DNA of 64,000 bases from Litorivivens sp041624475 (GTDB taxonomy: Bacteria; Pseudomonadota; Gammaproteobacteria; Pseudomonadales; Spongiibacteraceae), in contig NZ_JBFJUX010000014.1 of NCBI RefSeq assembly GCF_041624475.1, positions 1-64,000 of the forward strand, written 5' to 3'. The translations under genes were made by a program, and so were the position numbers. The notes beneath the pieces are model-generated. The model was not told the origin of the DNA. It did no database searches and saw only the letters and a program-made list of their open reading frames with translations. Position 1 is the stretch's first letter, and every line of letters starts with the position of its first letter. Below are positions 50,566 through 58,769 of the stretch, in pieces.

Positions 50566-51126
50566 TCAGTTGGAACTGAGCGGCGGCCGCTTTTCGTCCT
50601 CTGGCCAGCGCTGTGGCTGATAGATAAACCGCTCCATTGAATACCCCATGGCCGCTATACGCTGTTCCATATCCTGACGAACGTCCTCCGCCAGCTCCGG
50701 TGTGCGGGCAAGCAGCCAAACATAGTCTCTGGATTGGCGGGCAATGATGGTTACGGAATAGTCCGGGGCCAGATAGGCGATGCGGTAGTCAGCTTTAAAG
50801 GGCCAGATAAACTGCATTTTCCACTGGCTATTGTTGCTTCCTTCCACCACCCACGCGGTGGGGGTGAAGGTTTTCAGTGGGGCCTCAAAACTGCCATCGC
50901 GGAAGCGATAAGTCGTATTGATGCGCCCGTCCTCGGCAAGCTCATAGCTCTCTATGCCATTGTGAGCGTCTTTCTCCGGAGCCAGGGGGATAAAACCGAT
51001 AACGTACCAGTCGCCCATGAATCGTTGAAGGTCAACGTGTTCGGGGCGCGGCAGCGGCGGGTAATCCTGCGTGCTGGAGCAGGCAGTCAGCAGGGTAATC
51101 AGGATGGTAGCCAGAAGTGTTCGCAT
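50566..51126 (-). CDS. Lipocalin-family outer-membrane lipoprotein (Blc-like)
   Basis: A 186-residue lipocalin with a lipoprotein signal (LITLLTAC) and the family motif GDWYVIG (about residue 38-44). It is similar in length and pattern (NTTYRFRDGSFEAPLK, YVWLLARTPEL) to Blc of E. coli, which binds lysophospholipids or fatty acids at the outer membrane. It stands alone, convergent with the RIO kinase gene. Confidence 0.9.
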   Translation of the reverse strand: MRTLLATILITLLTACSSTQDYPPLPRPEHVDLQRFMGDWYVIGFIPLAPEKDAHNGIESYELAEDGRINTTYRFRDGSFEAPLKTFTPTAWVVEGSNNSQWKMQFIWPFKADYRIAYLAPDYSVTIIARQSRDYVWLLARTPELAEDVRQDMEQRIAAMGYSMERFIYQPQRWPEDEKRPPLSSN

Positions 51127-51226
51127 AATCGTCGCCTTGCCTGAATGGGCTTACTGTTACGCTGGAATCGCGCTCGTGGAGCACTGATGTCCTGACTGAA
51201 GGGCGATGTCGAAAATTCGCAACGCC

Positions 51227-51997
51227 TTATTTCTGCCGGTGGTTTTTGATCAGCTCATAGGCCGCCTGTATTTCCTGAGCCTGCTGTTTTCCCATTTCGA
51301 CCATATGATCGGGCAATCCCTGCCCCATCAGTTTGTCGGGGTGGTATTGGCTCATCAGCTTGCGATAGGCGCGCTTAAGCTCCTGATCGCTGCAATCCTT
51401 GCCTACACCCAGTGCCTTGTAGGCGTCATCGAGATCGTTCTGGGTGGTGTGCCCTGGCGCAAAATGGGTCTGGTTGAGGGTTCTGTCGAGAATCTGCTGA
51501 AACTGCGCCTCACTGAAACCTAGCTGGCGGGCAATATTGCTCAGCAAGTCCTGTTCCTGGCGGTCGAAGTCGCCATCGGCCAGTGCGATAACGATCAAAA
51601 ATACTACCAGCACTTCCGGCAGGTTTGCGGTGTGGCCGCAAGTGCGGCGGAACTCCTGAATAATGTCGCTGGCGTCATAGCCCGGCGCAGCGCCCTCTTT
51701 GAACCAGCCGATGGCCTGCCGGCGCTGGTCAGCGGACATCTTCAGCTGGGTCATAAAGGCTTCGGTGTGGTCGATTTCGGCCTGAGAGATATGGCCGTCC
51801 GCCTTGGCCAGCTTGCCCTTCAGCGTAAAAATCGTTTGCAGAAATACCTGTTGGCGATGGCCGCGGGTCAGGGGGTTGGCGCCACCGAGACCGAGTGCGC
51901 GCACCCTGTCATAGGCCCCGCCGATAAAGAAACCGAGCAGGGCGCCAAAAAAGCCGAAAATCCCAAAACCGATCAGTGCGCCTAAAACTTTGAACAT
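51227..51997 (-). CDS. djlA: DnaJ-like membrane co-chaperone DjlA
   Basis: A 256-residue type III J-protein. It has one N-terminal glycine-rich transmembrane helix (IGFGIFGFFGALLGFFIGG), a TerB-like helical domain (about 50-165) and a C-terminal J domain with the HPD motif (YHPDKLMGQ, about residue 222). This is the DjlA layout, anchoring DnaK activity at the inner membrane. It is followed upstream by the HicAB islet in divergent orientation. Confidence 0.92.
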   Translation of the reverse strand: MFKVLGALIGFGIFGFFGALLGFFIGGAYDRVRALGLGGANPLTRGHRQQVFLQTIFTLKGKLAKADGHISQAEIDHTEAFMTQLKMSADQRRQAIGWFKEGAAPGYDASDIIQEFRRTCGHTANLPEVLVVFLIVIALADGDFDRQEQDLLSNIARQLGFSEAQFQQILDRTLNQTHFAPGHTTQNDLDDAYKALGVGKDCSDQELKRAYRKLMSQYHPDKLMGQGLPDHMVEMGKQQAQEIQAAYELIKNHRQK

Positions 51998-52061
51998 TAA
52001 GATCCTTAATTAATCTGTGCAGCATTGGGGCGTAGTGTACTGAATTTTGCGGTGAAGTTTT

Positions 52062-52117
52062 GGGTGAGCTCGGGCGAGCTGGGTTCTCACCCGCCAAAAG
52101 CAACTATTATCAGTTGC
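52062..52117. promoter_or_regulatory. Two inverted repeats upstream of hicAB
   Basis: GGGTGAG (52062-52068) pairs with CTCACCC (52086-52092), and right after it GCAACT-attatc-AGTTGC (52100-52117) is a perfect 6-bp inverted repeat holding a TATTAT -10-like box. The site is 50 bp before hicA and is a plausible HicB operator. Confidence 0.45.
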
Positions 52118-52167
52118 ATTTATTTGTTGGGTTTTCTATGCTGGCGTGACTGTCGAAGGGATGCGAT

Positions 52168-52416
52168 ATGTCCAAACGAGCAAAGCTTATTGCCCGGCTC
52201 GAAAATATGCGAGGCGATTTCACCTGGATGGAGCTGGAGCAGCTGCTTTATCAGTTGGGTTATACAAAGCAGGAAGGTAGCGGCTCGCGGGTAAAGTTCT
52301 GCAATGGTGAGCCGGCTGCAAAAATAATTTTACACAAGCCGCATCCCGGGAACGAGTTGAAGCGTTATGCGCGTAGAGAAGTGTTGGAAAAGCTTAGGGC
52401 TGGAGGTCTGATTTGA
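52168..52416 (+). CDS. hicA: HicA-family toxin
   Basis: An 82-residue HicA mRNA interferase. The double-stranded-RNA-binding-like fold has GSGSRVKF and IILHKPHPGNELKRYARREVL, with the catalytic His region in LHKPHPG. It cleaves translated mRNA when not held by HicB. It is slightly longer than the usual 60-80 residues because of the N-terminal RGDFTWMELEQLLYQLGY. Its TGA overlaps the hicB ATG. Confidence 0.87.
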   Translation: MSKRAKLIARLENMRGDFTWMELEQLLYQLGYTKQEGSGSRVKFCNGEPAAKIILHKPHPGNELKRYARREVLEKLRAGGLI

Positions 52417-52775
52417 TGACCAACGTGATGAAATACAAGGGTTATATCGGCTCCATTGAGGCTAGCCCTGAAGATGGCGTTCTTTTTGGAAAGCTGCTCT
52501 ATATCCAGCCACTGATTACCTATGAGGGTGAGACAGTACCTGAACTCAAAAAAGCGTTCGAAGAGTCGGTAGAATGCTATCTTGCAGATTGCATGGAGGA
52601 GGGTATCGCTCCTGAAAAGCCGTGCAAAGGCTCATTCAATGTACGTGTTGGCCACGATATGCATCTTGCTGCTGTCGAAGCGGCAGGTCGAGAGGATAAA
52701 AGCCTGAACGATCTGGTTCGCAGTGCGCTTGAAGCTTATCTCGCGAAAAGCAGAACGAGTACCTCAGCCAGGTAA
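52416..52775 (+). CDS. hicB: HicB-family antitoxin
   Basis: A 119-residue HicB antitoxin. The N-terminal RNase H-like domain (KYKGYIGSIEASPEDGVLFGKLL) is followed by a C-terminal ribbon-helix-helix (SFNVRVGHDMHLAAVEAAGREDKSLNDLVRSALEAYL). The latter can bind DNA and autoregulate. The ATG at 52416 shares one base with the hicA stop, so translation is coupled. Confidence 0.9.
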   Translation: MTNVMKYKGYIGSIEASPEDGVLFGKLLYIQPLITYEGETVPELKKAFEESVECYLADCMEEGIAPEKPCKGSFNVRVGHDMHLAAVEAAGREDKSLNDLVRSALEAYLAKSRTSTSAR

Positions 52776-52837
52776 ATCTGGTGGGGTTTGCCCAAGCCCG
52801 AGGTTTGCTCAAGTAAAGTTACCTACAAGAGAACACT

Positions 52838-53200
52838 ATGTCTTACGAATTAAGCGGAAAAATCAAACTCATCCAGGAAACCCAGACCTTCAGCAGCGGT
52901 TTTACCAAGCGTGAAATGGTGGTTACGGTTGAAGAGGGAAACTACCCGCAGGATATCAACCTGGAGTTTCTAAAAGACAAAATCAGTCTGCTGGATAATC
53001 TCAGTGTGGGGCAGCAGGTTACCGTAAGTTTTGATATTCGCGGGCGAGAGTACAACGGCCGTTACTTCAACAATCTGGTGGGCTGGAGAATTCAGAGTGA
53101 TAGCGCTGCGGTGGATGACGGTTATCATCAATCAGCGCCGCCGGCGGATCAGTTTGACAGCTCGCCTTTTGATTCAATGGATGACGACATTCCCTTCTAG
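52838..53200 (+). CDS. DUF3127 protein with SSB-like acidic C-terminal tip
   Basis: A 120-residue protein with an OB-fold-like DUF3127 domain (residues 1-86: SGKIKLIQETQTFSSGF and LSVGQQVTVSFDIRGRE). This is followed by a Gln/Pro/Ser/Asp linker and the terminus MDDDIPF. That tip is almost the same as the E. coli SSB tip that recruits repair and replication proteins. DUF3127 is, to my knowledge, mostly found in Bacteroidetes and phages. It follows hicB by 62 bp with an AGAGAAC ribosome-binding site. A single-strand-DNA-related role is inference. Confidence 0.8.
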   Translation: MSYELSGKIKLIQETQTFSSGFTKREMVVTVEEGNYPQDINLEFLKDKISLLDNLSVGQQVTVSFDIRGREYNGRYFNNLVGWRIQSDSAAVDDGYHQSAPPADQFDSSPFDSMDDDIPF

Positions 53201-53248
53201 TTGGGCTGTTCTTGCAGCGCAGCAGCCTGATCTTGATGCGCAGATTGG

Positions 53249-54349
53249 CTAGTCTTCATTAAATGCATCGCGGTGAAATTCAGCGGCCTCTTCCACTTCC
53301 TGCAGCCCTCGTTCCTTCAGCTGTTCGGGCGGCTCGGCCCCGGCCAGCACTTGCAGTACCGTGTGCACGCCGCGTGACAGCGATTTCAGGTCGTAGCCGC
53401 CCTCAAGAACCAGCGCCAGTCGGCCGTCGCAGTGCTCGGCCGCGATCTCCTGCACGATGCTGGTCAGCATCGCAAAACCATCGTAGGTGAGGTTCAGTGC
53501 CATATCGTTCCGGTGAGGGTCGAAGCCGGCGGATATCAGCACCAGGTCGGGTTGAAAGTGGGCCGCTGCGGGAACCAGTATTTCCCGAAAGGCTTTTTCG
53601 AAAATAACGTCGCCCGTGTCCTCGGGAATCGGCACATTGATGGTATAGCCTTCGCCCAGTCCGCCTCCCACTTCATACAAACTGCCGGTACCGGGGTAAA
53701 AGGGCGCCGCACAGTGAATATCAAAGAACAGGACATCGGGATCGGCCCAGAAGATATCCTGCGTGCCATTGCCGTGGTGGGCGTCCCAGTCGATGATCAG
53801 AATCCGTTCGCAGCCCAGTTTTGCCTGGGCATGAGCAGCCGCCACCGCGACATTATTAAACAGGCAGAAGCCGCGCGCCCTCACCGGGTCGGCGTGGTGG
53901 CCCGGCGGGCGCACCAGTGCGAAGGCGCTTTGCGATTCTCCTTTGACTACGCACTCAACCGCGGCGATGGCATTGCCGGCGGCTGAGGTGGCTGCCTTGA
54001 TGGAGTTGGGTGATACTGCGGTCGTGTCACTGTCCAGCCACGCGGGTTTGCCTTCGAGAGAGAACATATGATCGAGGTAGGTGGTGGTATGGACCCGGCC
54101 GAGCTGATCGTAGCTGGCGTGGGCTCCTGCTTTAAAGGTCAGGCCGGGGATGGGTTCGGCATCCAGCAGTTCTTTGATGGCGGTCAACCGCCCCGGGTGT
54201 TCCGGATAGCTCCATTTGAAATCCAGTTCTTTCAGAATATTCCTGACCCGTTTTTCAACACGGCTGGGAAGAAAGGGGAGATTCACGTCTGGATCGTGGC
54301 CCAGCATGACCTCGTCGTAGAATACTGTGACGCTGCGATCGCCTATCAC
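53249..54349 (-). CDS. Histone-deacetylase-family amidohydrolase
   Basis: A 366-residue zinc amidohydrolase of the class II HDAC/acetylpolyamine amidohydrolase family. Motifs in order: RPPGHHADPVRARGFC (about residue 147-162), DWDAHHGNGTQ (about 187-197; zinc Asp and His), SAGFDPHRND and EGGYDL. It deacetylates proteins, polyamines or small acetylated molecules. It lies upstream of no clear partner, with GNAT starting on the same strand; acetyl-turnover pairing is possible but not shown. Confidence 0.9.
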   Translation of the reverse strand: MIGDRSVTVFYDEVMLGHDPDVNLPFLPSRVEKRVRNILKELDFKWSYPEHPGRLTAIKELLDAEPIPGLTFKAGAHASYDQLGRVHTTTYLDHMFSLEGKPAWLDSDTTAVSPNSIKAATSAAGNAIAAVECVVKGESQSAFALVRPPGHHADPVRARGFCLFNNVAVAAAHAQAKLGCERILIIDWDAHHGNGTQDIFWADPDVLFFDIHCAAPFYPGTGSLYEVGGGLGEGYTINVPIPEDTGDVIFEKAFREILVPAAAHFQPDLVLISAGFDPHRNDMALNLTYDGFAMLTSIVQEIAAEHCDGRLALVLEGGYDLKSLSRGVHTVLQVLAGAEPPEQLKERGLQEVEEAAEFHRDAFNED

Positions 54350-54370
54350 TGAGAACCTCCCTTTTAACGG

Positions 54371-54919
54371 TTATGCTGTGCGGCCCGCGTTCAACTTTGC
54401 TTTAACCAGACTGGTAAATGCTGCGGCGCGCACACCGGTCACCTCAAAGCCCAGTCGCTTCCAGGTGGCGTCGGCTTCTTTGTTGCTTATGGCGTACTCA
54501 AGAATCAGTTCGGGAACATCGCGCTGCTCTGCAAAAGCAATCAACTGCTTGAGCATGGCGCTGAAAATGCCGAGTTTACGAAAGTCTGGCTCAACCCAGA
54601 TATCATCGATGATGCCGGACTTAAAGACGTGGTCTCCCGCCTGCTCCCATATGCCCTGACTGCGCCAGATGTAGAGGTAGGCCATACCCACCAGGCCGGC
54701 ATCGGGAAGCTCGGCCACTACCAGCAGTTTGTCCTTGTCGAGTAGGGCGGCGGAGAGGATTTCCAGCAAACGTTTGCGTTCTTTTTTTTTCAGCTTTTGC
54801 GCAGGAGGGCCGGCTACATGCAGGGCCAGTTTGACCTGAAAATCCACCAGCGCCGGCAGGTCATCTTCGCCGGCCTTGCGTATGATCAGATCCTGACGCT
54901 TGTAGCTTTCTGCTGCCAT
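54371..54919 (-). CDS. GNAT-family N-acetyltransferase
   Basis: A 182-residue GNAT acetyltransferase. The acetyl-CoA-binding stretch is IWVEPDFRKLGIFSAMLKQLIAFA split by its strand-loop turn, with the C-terminal NKEADATWKRLGF. ATG 54919 is chosen; upstream in-frame sequence runs into the next gene's 3' region and is Arg-rich. It precedes the HDAC-family gene by 21 bp on the same strand and so may be co-transcribed with a deacetylase. Substrate unknown. Confidence 0.84.
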   Translation of the reverse strand: MAAESYKRQDLIIRKAGEDDLPALVDFQVKLALHVAGPPAQKLKKKERKRLLEILSAALLDKDKLLVVAELPDAGLVGMAYLYIWRSQGIWEQAGDHVFKSGIIDDIWVEPDFRKLGIFSAMLKQLIAFAEQRDVPELILEYAISNKEADATWKRLGFEVTGVRAAAFTSLVKAKLNAGRTA

Positions 54920-55038
54920 GGAACACCGCCTGAACTGGATAGGGGCCGGACGACTTGCCCTGCTTCCCACCTTGCCAGCTACGGCCCATTCTTGCGCAGA
55001 ATAACAGCGGCGGCCAGTGATTTCTGGTCGCCGGTCGG

Positions 55039-56319
55039 TCAACGGCGCGGTATAAGTAAACTGCCGGTTCGAATCCGTTGCGGATGATTGCCTACCGGCA
55101 CGCTGGCTACCTGATCGCCGGTCTCGAAGTCGATAACGACTACCCGATCCTGCTCGCTGCTGGATACGTAGCAATGTTTGCCGTTCTCACTCTCGGTCGA
55201 CCAGTAGGGCTTGGAACCGAGCGGCTCCTCCGACAAGGTGACAATCTTGTATTCAAAGGTTTCGCGATCGACGATGGCGGCATAGCCCGACATGGTGGCC
55301 GCAGCGCACAGCTTGGTGCCTTCGTGGTTCAGGGCCAGGCCGTGATGAGCCGAGTTAAGCTGGTATTTGCGCAGGGGCAGAGCCTGAATCTGCGGCGGTA
55401 CCGGTAGCTCCAGGTGTCGCGTAATGCGGTGTTCTTTCAGGTCGTATTCAAAGAAGCCGTGAAAGAAGGAAATCTGCAGATAGGCATAGCTTTCATCGGG
55501 CATGACCGCCATGGGGCGCACGGCAGAGTCCACCCAATCCATACCGTATTCTTCCAGTTTTTCCCGCATATCAACGGTCTTGAGCACTTCATAGGTGTTG
55601 GCGTCGGCTATGACAAAGCGGCGCTCGCCTTTCAGCCAATCCAGCCAGTCGGCGGTGGTCGGCACAAATACCCGCCCAATGGAGGCGTGATAAATCCGCT
55701 GGCCGTCCTTGGAGTAATTGCTTTCATGGGGCTGATCACCGGGGTAGAAATTGTCGACAATCTCGCCGGTCGCAGTATCAATGGCGTGCACCACACCGCC
55801 AGTGGAGGCAGAAATCAGGAATATCTTGCCGTCTGGTGACAGGGCGGCGTGATCAGAGCGCACGCCTTTAACCGGGGTGCGCCAGGCAATTTCACCGGTC
55901 AGTACATCCAGCGCAATCGCATCGGCAAAGCTGGGGCGGGATACAAACAAGTAACGACCATCTTTGGAGGGGAACAGGTCGTCCACCAACTGGTCGTTGC
56001 CTTCGCCTATCACATGGCGAATAAAGCGGGCGGCGCCCCGGCGGTAGAAACTGTCATTAATCTCGGCAAAACGCTCTTCAATATCCGGTACCAGGTTGAA
56101 GCGGGCCAGTATCTCAAAGGTCTCCGGGTCAAAGACTTCGGCGGTGCCGTCCCAATTGCTGCCCACCACCACCGCGTTGCGTAATTCCGTATCCGCGAGT
56201 TTGACGCTGGGATTGCCCGCCAGTGCCGGGGCAACCGGCTCCAGCGGCCGGGTGATGAGATAGAGGATGGCGGCGATGCCGGCCAGCAGAATCAGCAGTA
56301 ATACCTTGATAGCTCGCAT
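55039..56319 (-). CDS. YncE-like beta-propeller protein, membrane-anchored
   Basis: A 426-residue exported beta-propeller. One N-terminal hydrophobic helix (IKVLLLILLAGIAAILYLI) anchors or exports it. Repeated blades such as AEVFDPETFEILARFN, AIALDVLTGEIAWRT, VVHAIDTATGEIVD and VVVIDFETGDQVASVP give a YncE/YVTN-type propeller. The ATG at 56319 has AAGAGAAC upstream; ATG 56337 is the alternative. It is divergent from the P450 gene. Function unknown. Confidence 0.78.
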   Translation of the reverse strand: MRAIKVLLLILLAGIAAILYLITRPLEPVAPALAGNPSVKLADTELRNAVVVGSNWDGTAEVFDPETFEILARFNLVPDIEERFAEINDSFYRRGAARFIRHVIGEGNDQLVDDLFPSKDGRYLFVSRPSFADAIALDVLTGEIAWRTPVKGVRSDHAALSPDGKIFLISASTGGVVHAIDTATGEIVDNFYPGDQPHESNYSKDGQRIYHASIGRVFVPTTADWLDWLKGERRFVIADANTYEVLKTVDMREKLEEYGMDWVDSAVRPMAVMPDESYAYLQISFFHGFFEYDLKEHRITRHLELPVPPQIQALPLRKYQLNSAHHGLALNHEGTKLCAAATMSGYAAIVDRETFEYKIVTLSEEPLGSKPYWSTESENGKHCYVSSSEQDRVVVIDFETGDQVASVPVGNHPQRIRTGSLLIPRR

Positions 56320-56580
56320 AGTCGTTCTCTTTGTCATTCGGGGTGCGCTCAGTCGGCGACAGCAGATGTGATCATAGCAAACTTGCTGATCCAGGATTGT
56401 CAGCTAGGCGACAGTTGCTCAATCTACGTGGTGGCAAAGCCGGGGCGGTGAAGCCTAGATGCTGCCGTTACTCATTATTTAAACCACAGCGGAATATTGT
56501 GATTCTGTGCTTGCCTGGCCGAGGGAGGTTGTAGAAAGTGGGTAAACCAAAACCGGTCCGATAAAGCCGAAGAGAGCATT

Positions 56581-57774
56581 ATGAATGATAGAGCTGAAAG
56601 CGTAGACCAAGAACAGCCGCAGGTAGATTTTGCCAGCGCTGCACTGCCCGGTGCGGCGTTTCACTCGTTAACGGCCAGATACCGGGAGCAATCGCCCGTT
56701 GTACCGGTTACATTTCTCGGTCAGCCCGCTTTTTACTTCACATCTTATCAGGCCGTTGAAGCGGCCTTCTGCGATGGCGAAAGCTTTCCGGCACATGCCT
56801 GGTATCAGCTTGCCAGTGAGCCGGTTATGGGAAGAACCTTCATCGCCATGCCGCCGCGAGAACATCGTATCTATCGCAAATTGGCAACGCCCGCCTTTCG
56901 TTCGCGCGCAGTGGCCGGGCATGACGACGCGGAGTACCGGCGAATTCTGCACGAATTGATCGATGTGTTTGCGGCGCAGCGAGAAGCTGATCTGGTGACG
57001 CAACTTACACGCAGTTTCCCCCTGATCATGATCAGTCGCATGCTTGGTCTGCCGATGACGAGGGAGGAAGACTTCAAACGTTGGGCACTGTCATTGCTGA
57101 ATTTTATCCACGATGCGGAGGAAGGGCTCGGTGCTGCTGCCGAGATCGGTGCATTCCTCAAGCCATTGATTGAAGAGCGCCGGCGCGAGCCCCGGGAGGA
57201 CGTTCTCAGCGAGCTAGTCATGGCAGAAGTGGAAGGCAGCCGCTTGAGCGACGAAGACATTATTTCTCACGTCCGGCTGCTTTTTCCTACGGGGGCAGAC
57301 ACGACCTACCTCGCATTGGGCAATCTGCTCTACGCATTGCTGACGCAGGAAAATGCGTGGCAAAGGGTAAAATCCGAGCCGGAGCTGCGCAACGGCGCCA
57401 TTGAAGAACTGCTGCGTTGGGAGCCGCCTGCCGGCATCATCGCCCGGCTTTCGTGCGACCGTGATATTAATTTTTTCGGGACCACGATTCCGGCGAGCAG
57501 TGTAGTGCTCTTTGGCGTGGATGCGGCTAATCGCGATCCCGCTGTCTTTTCCGATCCAGACCGATTCGACATACAGCGTAAAACTGAAAAGTTGATGACT
57601 TTTGGGCCGGGTCCTCGCGCCTGCCCCGGTATGCACCTGGCGCGTCAGGAGCTCCGGGTTGCGCTGGATGTTTTAGTGCAGCGCCTGCCCGACCTGCGAT
57701 TGTTGGACCTTGATGCCGCCCGGCCGCGGGGAACCATGTTGCGTGGGCCAGCGGCCTTGCAGGTCGCTTTTTAG
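56581..57774 (+). CDS. Cytochrome P450 monooxygenase
   Basis: A 397-residue soluble bacterial P450. The I-helix oxygen motif is TGADTT (about residue 238-243), the K-helix ExxR is EELLR (about residue 279), and the haem loop is FGPGPRACPG with ligand Cys348. No ferredoxin or reductase is adjacent. The sequence resembles CYP families hydroxylating steroids, terpenes or fatty acids; in this genome context a steroid or lipid substrate is plausible but unproven. Confidence 0.92.
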   Translation: MNDRAESVDQEQPQVDFASAALPGAAFHSLTARYREQSPVVPVTFLGQPAFYFTSYQAVEAAFCDGESFPAHAWYQLASEPVMGRTFIAMPPREHRIYRKLATPAFRSRAVAGHDDAEYRRILHELIDVFAAQREADLVTQLTRSFPLIMISRMLGLPMTREEDFKRWALSLLNFIHDAEEGLGAAAEIGAFLKPLIEERRREPREDVLSELVMAEVEGSRLSDEDIISHVRLLFPTGADTTYLALGNLLYALLTQENAWQRVKSEPELRNGAIEELLRWEPPAGIIARLSCDRDINFFGTTIPASSVVLFGVDAANRDPAVFSDPDRFDIQRKTEKLMTFGPGPRACPGMHLARQELRVALDVLVQRLPDLRLLDLDAARPRGTMLRGPAALQVAF

Positions 57775-57808
57775 ACTCGCAATTAACGCTGATTTTCTCC
57801 GTGCTGGC

Positions 57809-58465
57809 TTAGAGTACTTGTTGCAACCAGCGGGAAATGTCTGCAATTTCCTCCGGGCAGACCGCGTGCGGCATGGGATAGGTCTTGTAGGCCGGCGAAT
57901 AGCCCATCGCTTGCAAAGCGGCAACCGTCTGTTGCCCCAGCATTTCCGGTGCCATCGGGTCCTCGGTACCGTGAAATACATGAATCGGAATGTTGCGGTT
58001 GGCCGGGTGTGCTTCCAGCGCGTTCTGCGCCGCAAAGAAACTCGACAGCACCATCAGCCCCGCCAACTTGTCCGGATGGCTCAGTGCCGCATGCAATGCG
58101 ATAGTGCCGCCCTGTGAGAATCCGGCCAGCACGATACGCTCGCTGGGAATGCCGCGTGCTATCTCGCGTTCAATCAATGCTCGGGTTGCGTTTACCGAGG
58201 CCAGGATGTCGGCTTCGTCTACCGCGGTGTCCAGATCCATCCCGCGAATATCAAACCAGGCGGGCATGACCATGCCGCCATTGATGGTGACTGGAATCGA
58301 AGGGGCATGGGGAAAGATAAAGCGGATAGGTAATGATTCCGGCAGGCGCAACTCCGGAACAATCGGTTCGAAGTCGTGGCCGTCGGCGCCTAGGCCATGC
58401 AGCCAGATCACTGAAGCGCTTGCGGGCTCATTAGGTTCGATCTCTACGCAGGGGAGGTGGGACAT
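57809..58465 (-). CDS. Phospholipase/carboxylesterase (EstB-like)
   Basis: A 218-residue alpha/beta hydrolase of the carboxylesterase 2 family. HGLGADGHDF (about residue 23-32), nucleophile GFSQGG (about residue 115-120), acid in HGTEDPMAP and base in MPHAVCPEE are all visible. It hydrolyses short acyl esters or acts on lysophospholipids/acyl-proteins. It converges with the P450 gene. Confidence 0.92.
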   Translation of the reverse strand: MSHLPCVEIEPNEPASASVIWLHGLGADGHDFEPIVPELRLPESLPIRFIFPHAPSIPVTINGGMVMPAWFDIRGMDLDTAVDEADILASVNATRALIEREIARGIPSERIVLAGFSQGGTIALHAALSHPDKLAGLMVLSSFFAAQNALEAHPANRNIPIHVFHGTEDPMAPEMLGQQTVAALQAMGYSPAYKTYPMPHAVCPEEIADISRWLQQVL

Positions 58466-58769
58466 GAAGTGGGTCTCGCAATGGTCAGGGAGACTCGCAG
58501 CCTAACGGAACGAGGGGGACCTAATCAATCGGCCAAGCCGGATCGGTGAGTGGGCTTAATTGATTGCTCATGTTCACTGTGCAAGAAGGTAGCTGGTCAG
58601 TTTCTAATGAAGTTAATAAAGGTTTAATCAGCGTCAGATGAAAAAATGCCTTTTCCCTCACGTTGCCAAGAACAACGGTCGTAATCAGGAGGTGCTGTCT
58701 GAGCTCGCCCTCTGATGCTGCCGTGGGGATTCATGGTTTCGATTCGATCGCGAAACGCGCGAACTCGTT
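58466..58769. other. 304-bp intergenic gap
   Basis: Between the carboxylesterase start and the diguanylate cyclase stop. AT-rich in the middle (about 58590-58635), which may hold the esterase promoter. No clear terminator, RNA or credible small ORF. Confidence 0.5.
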
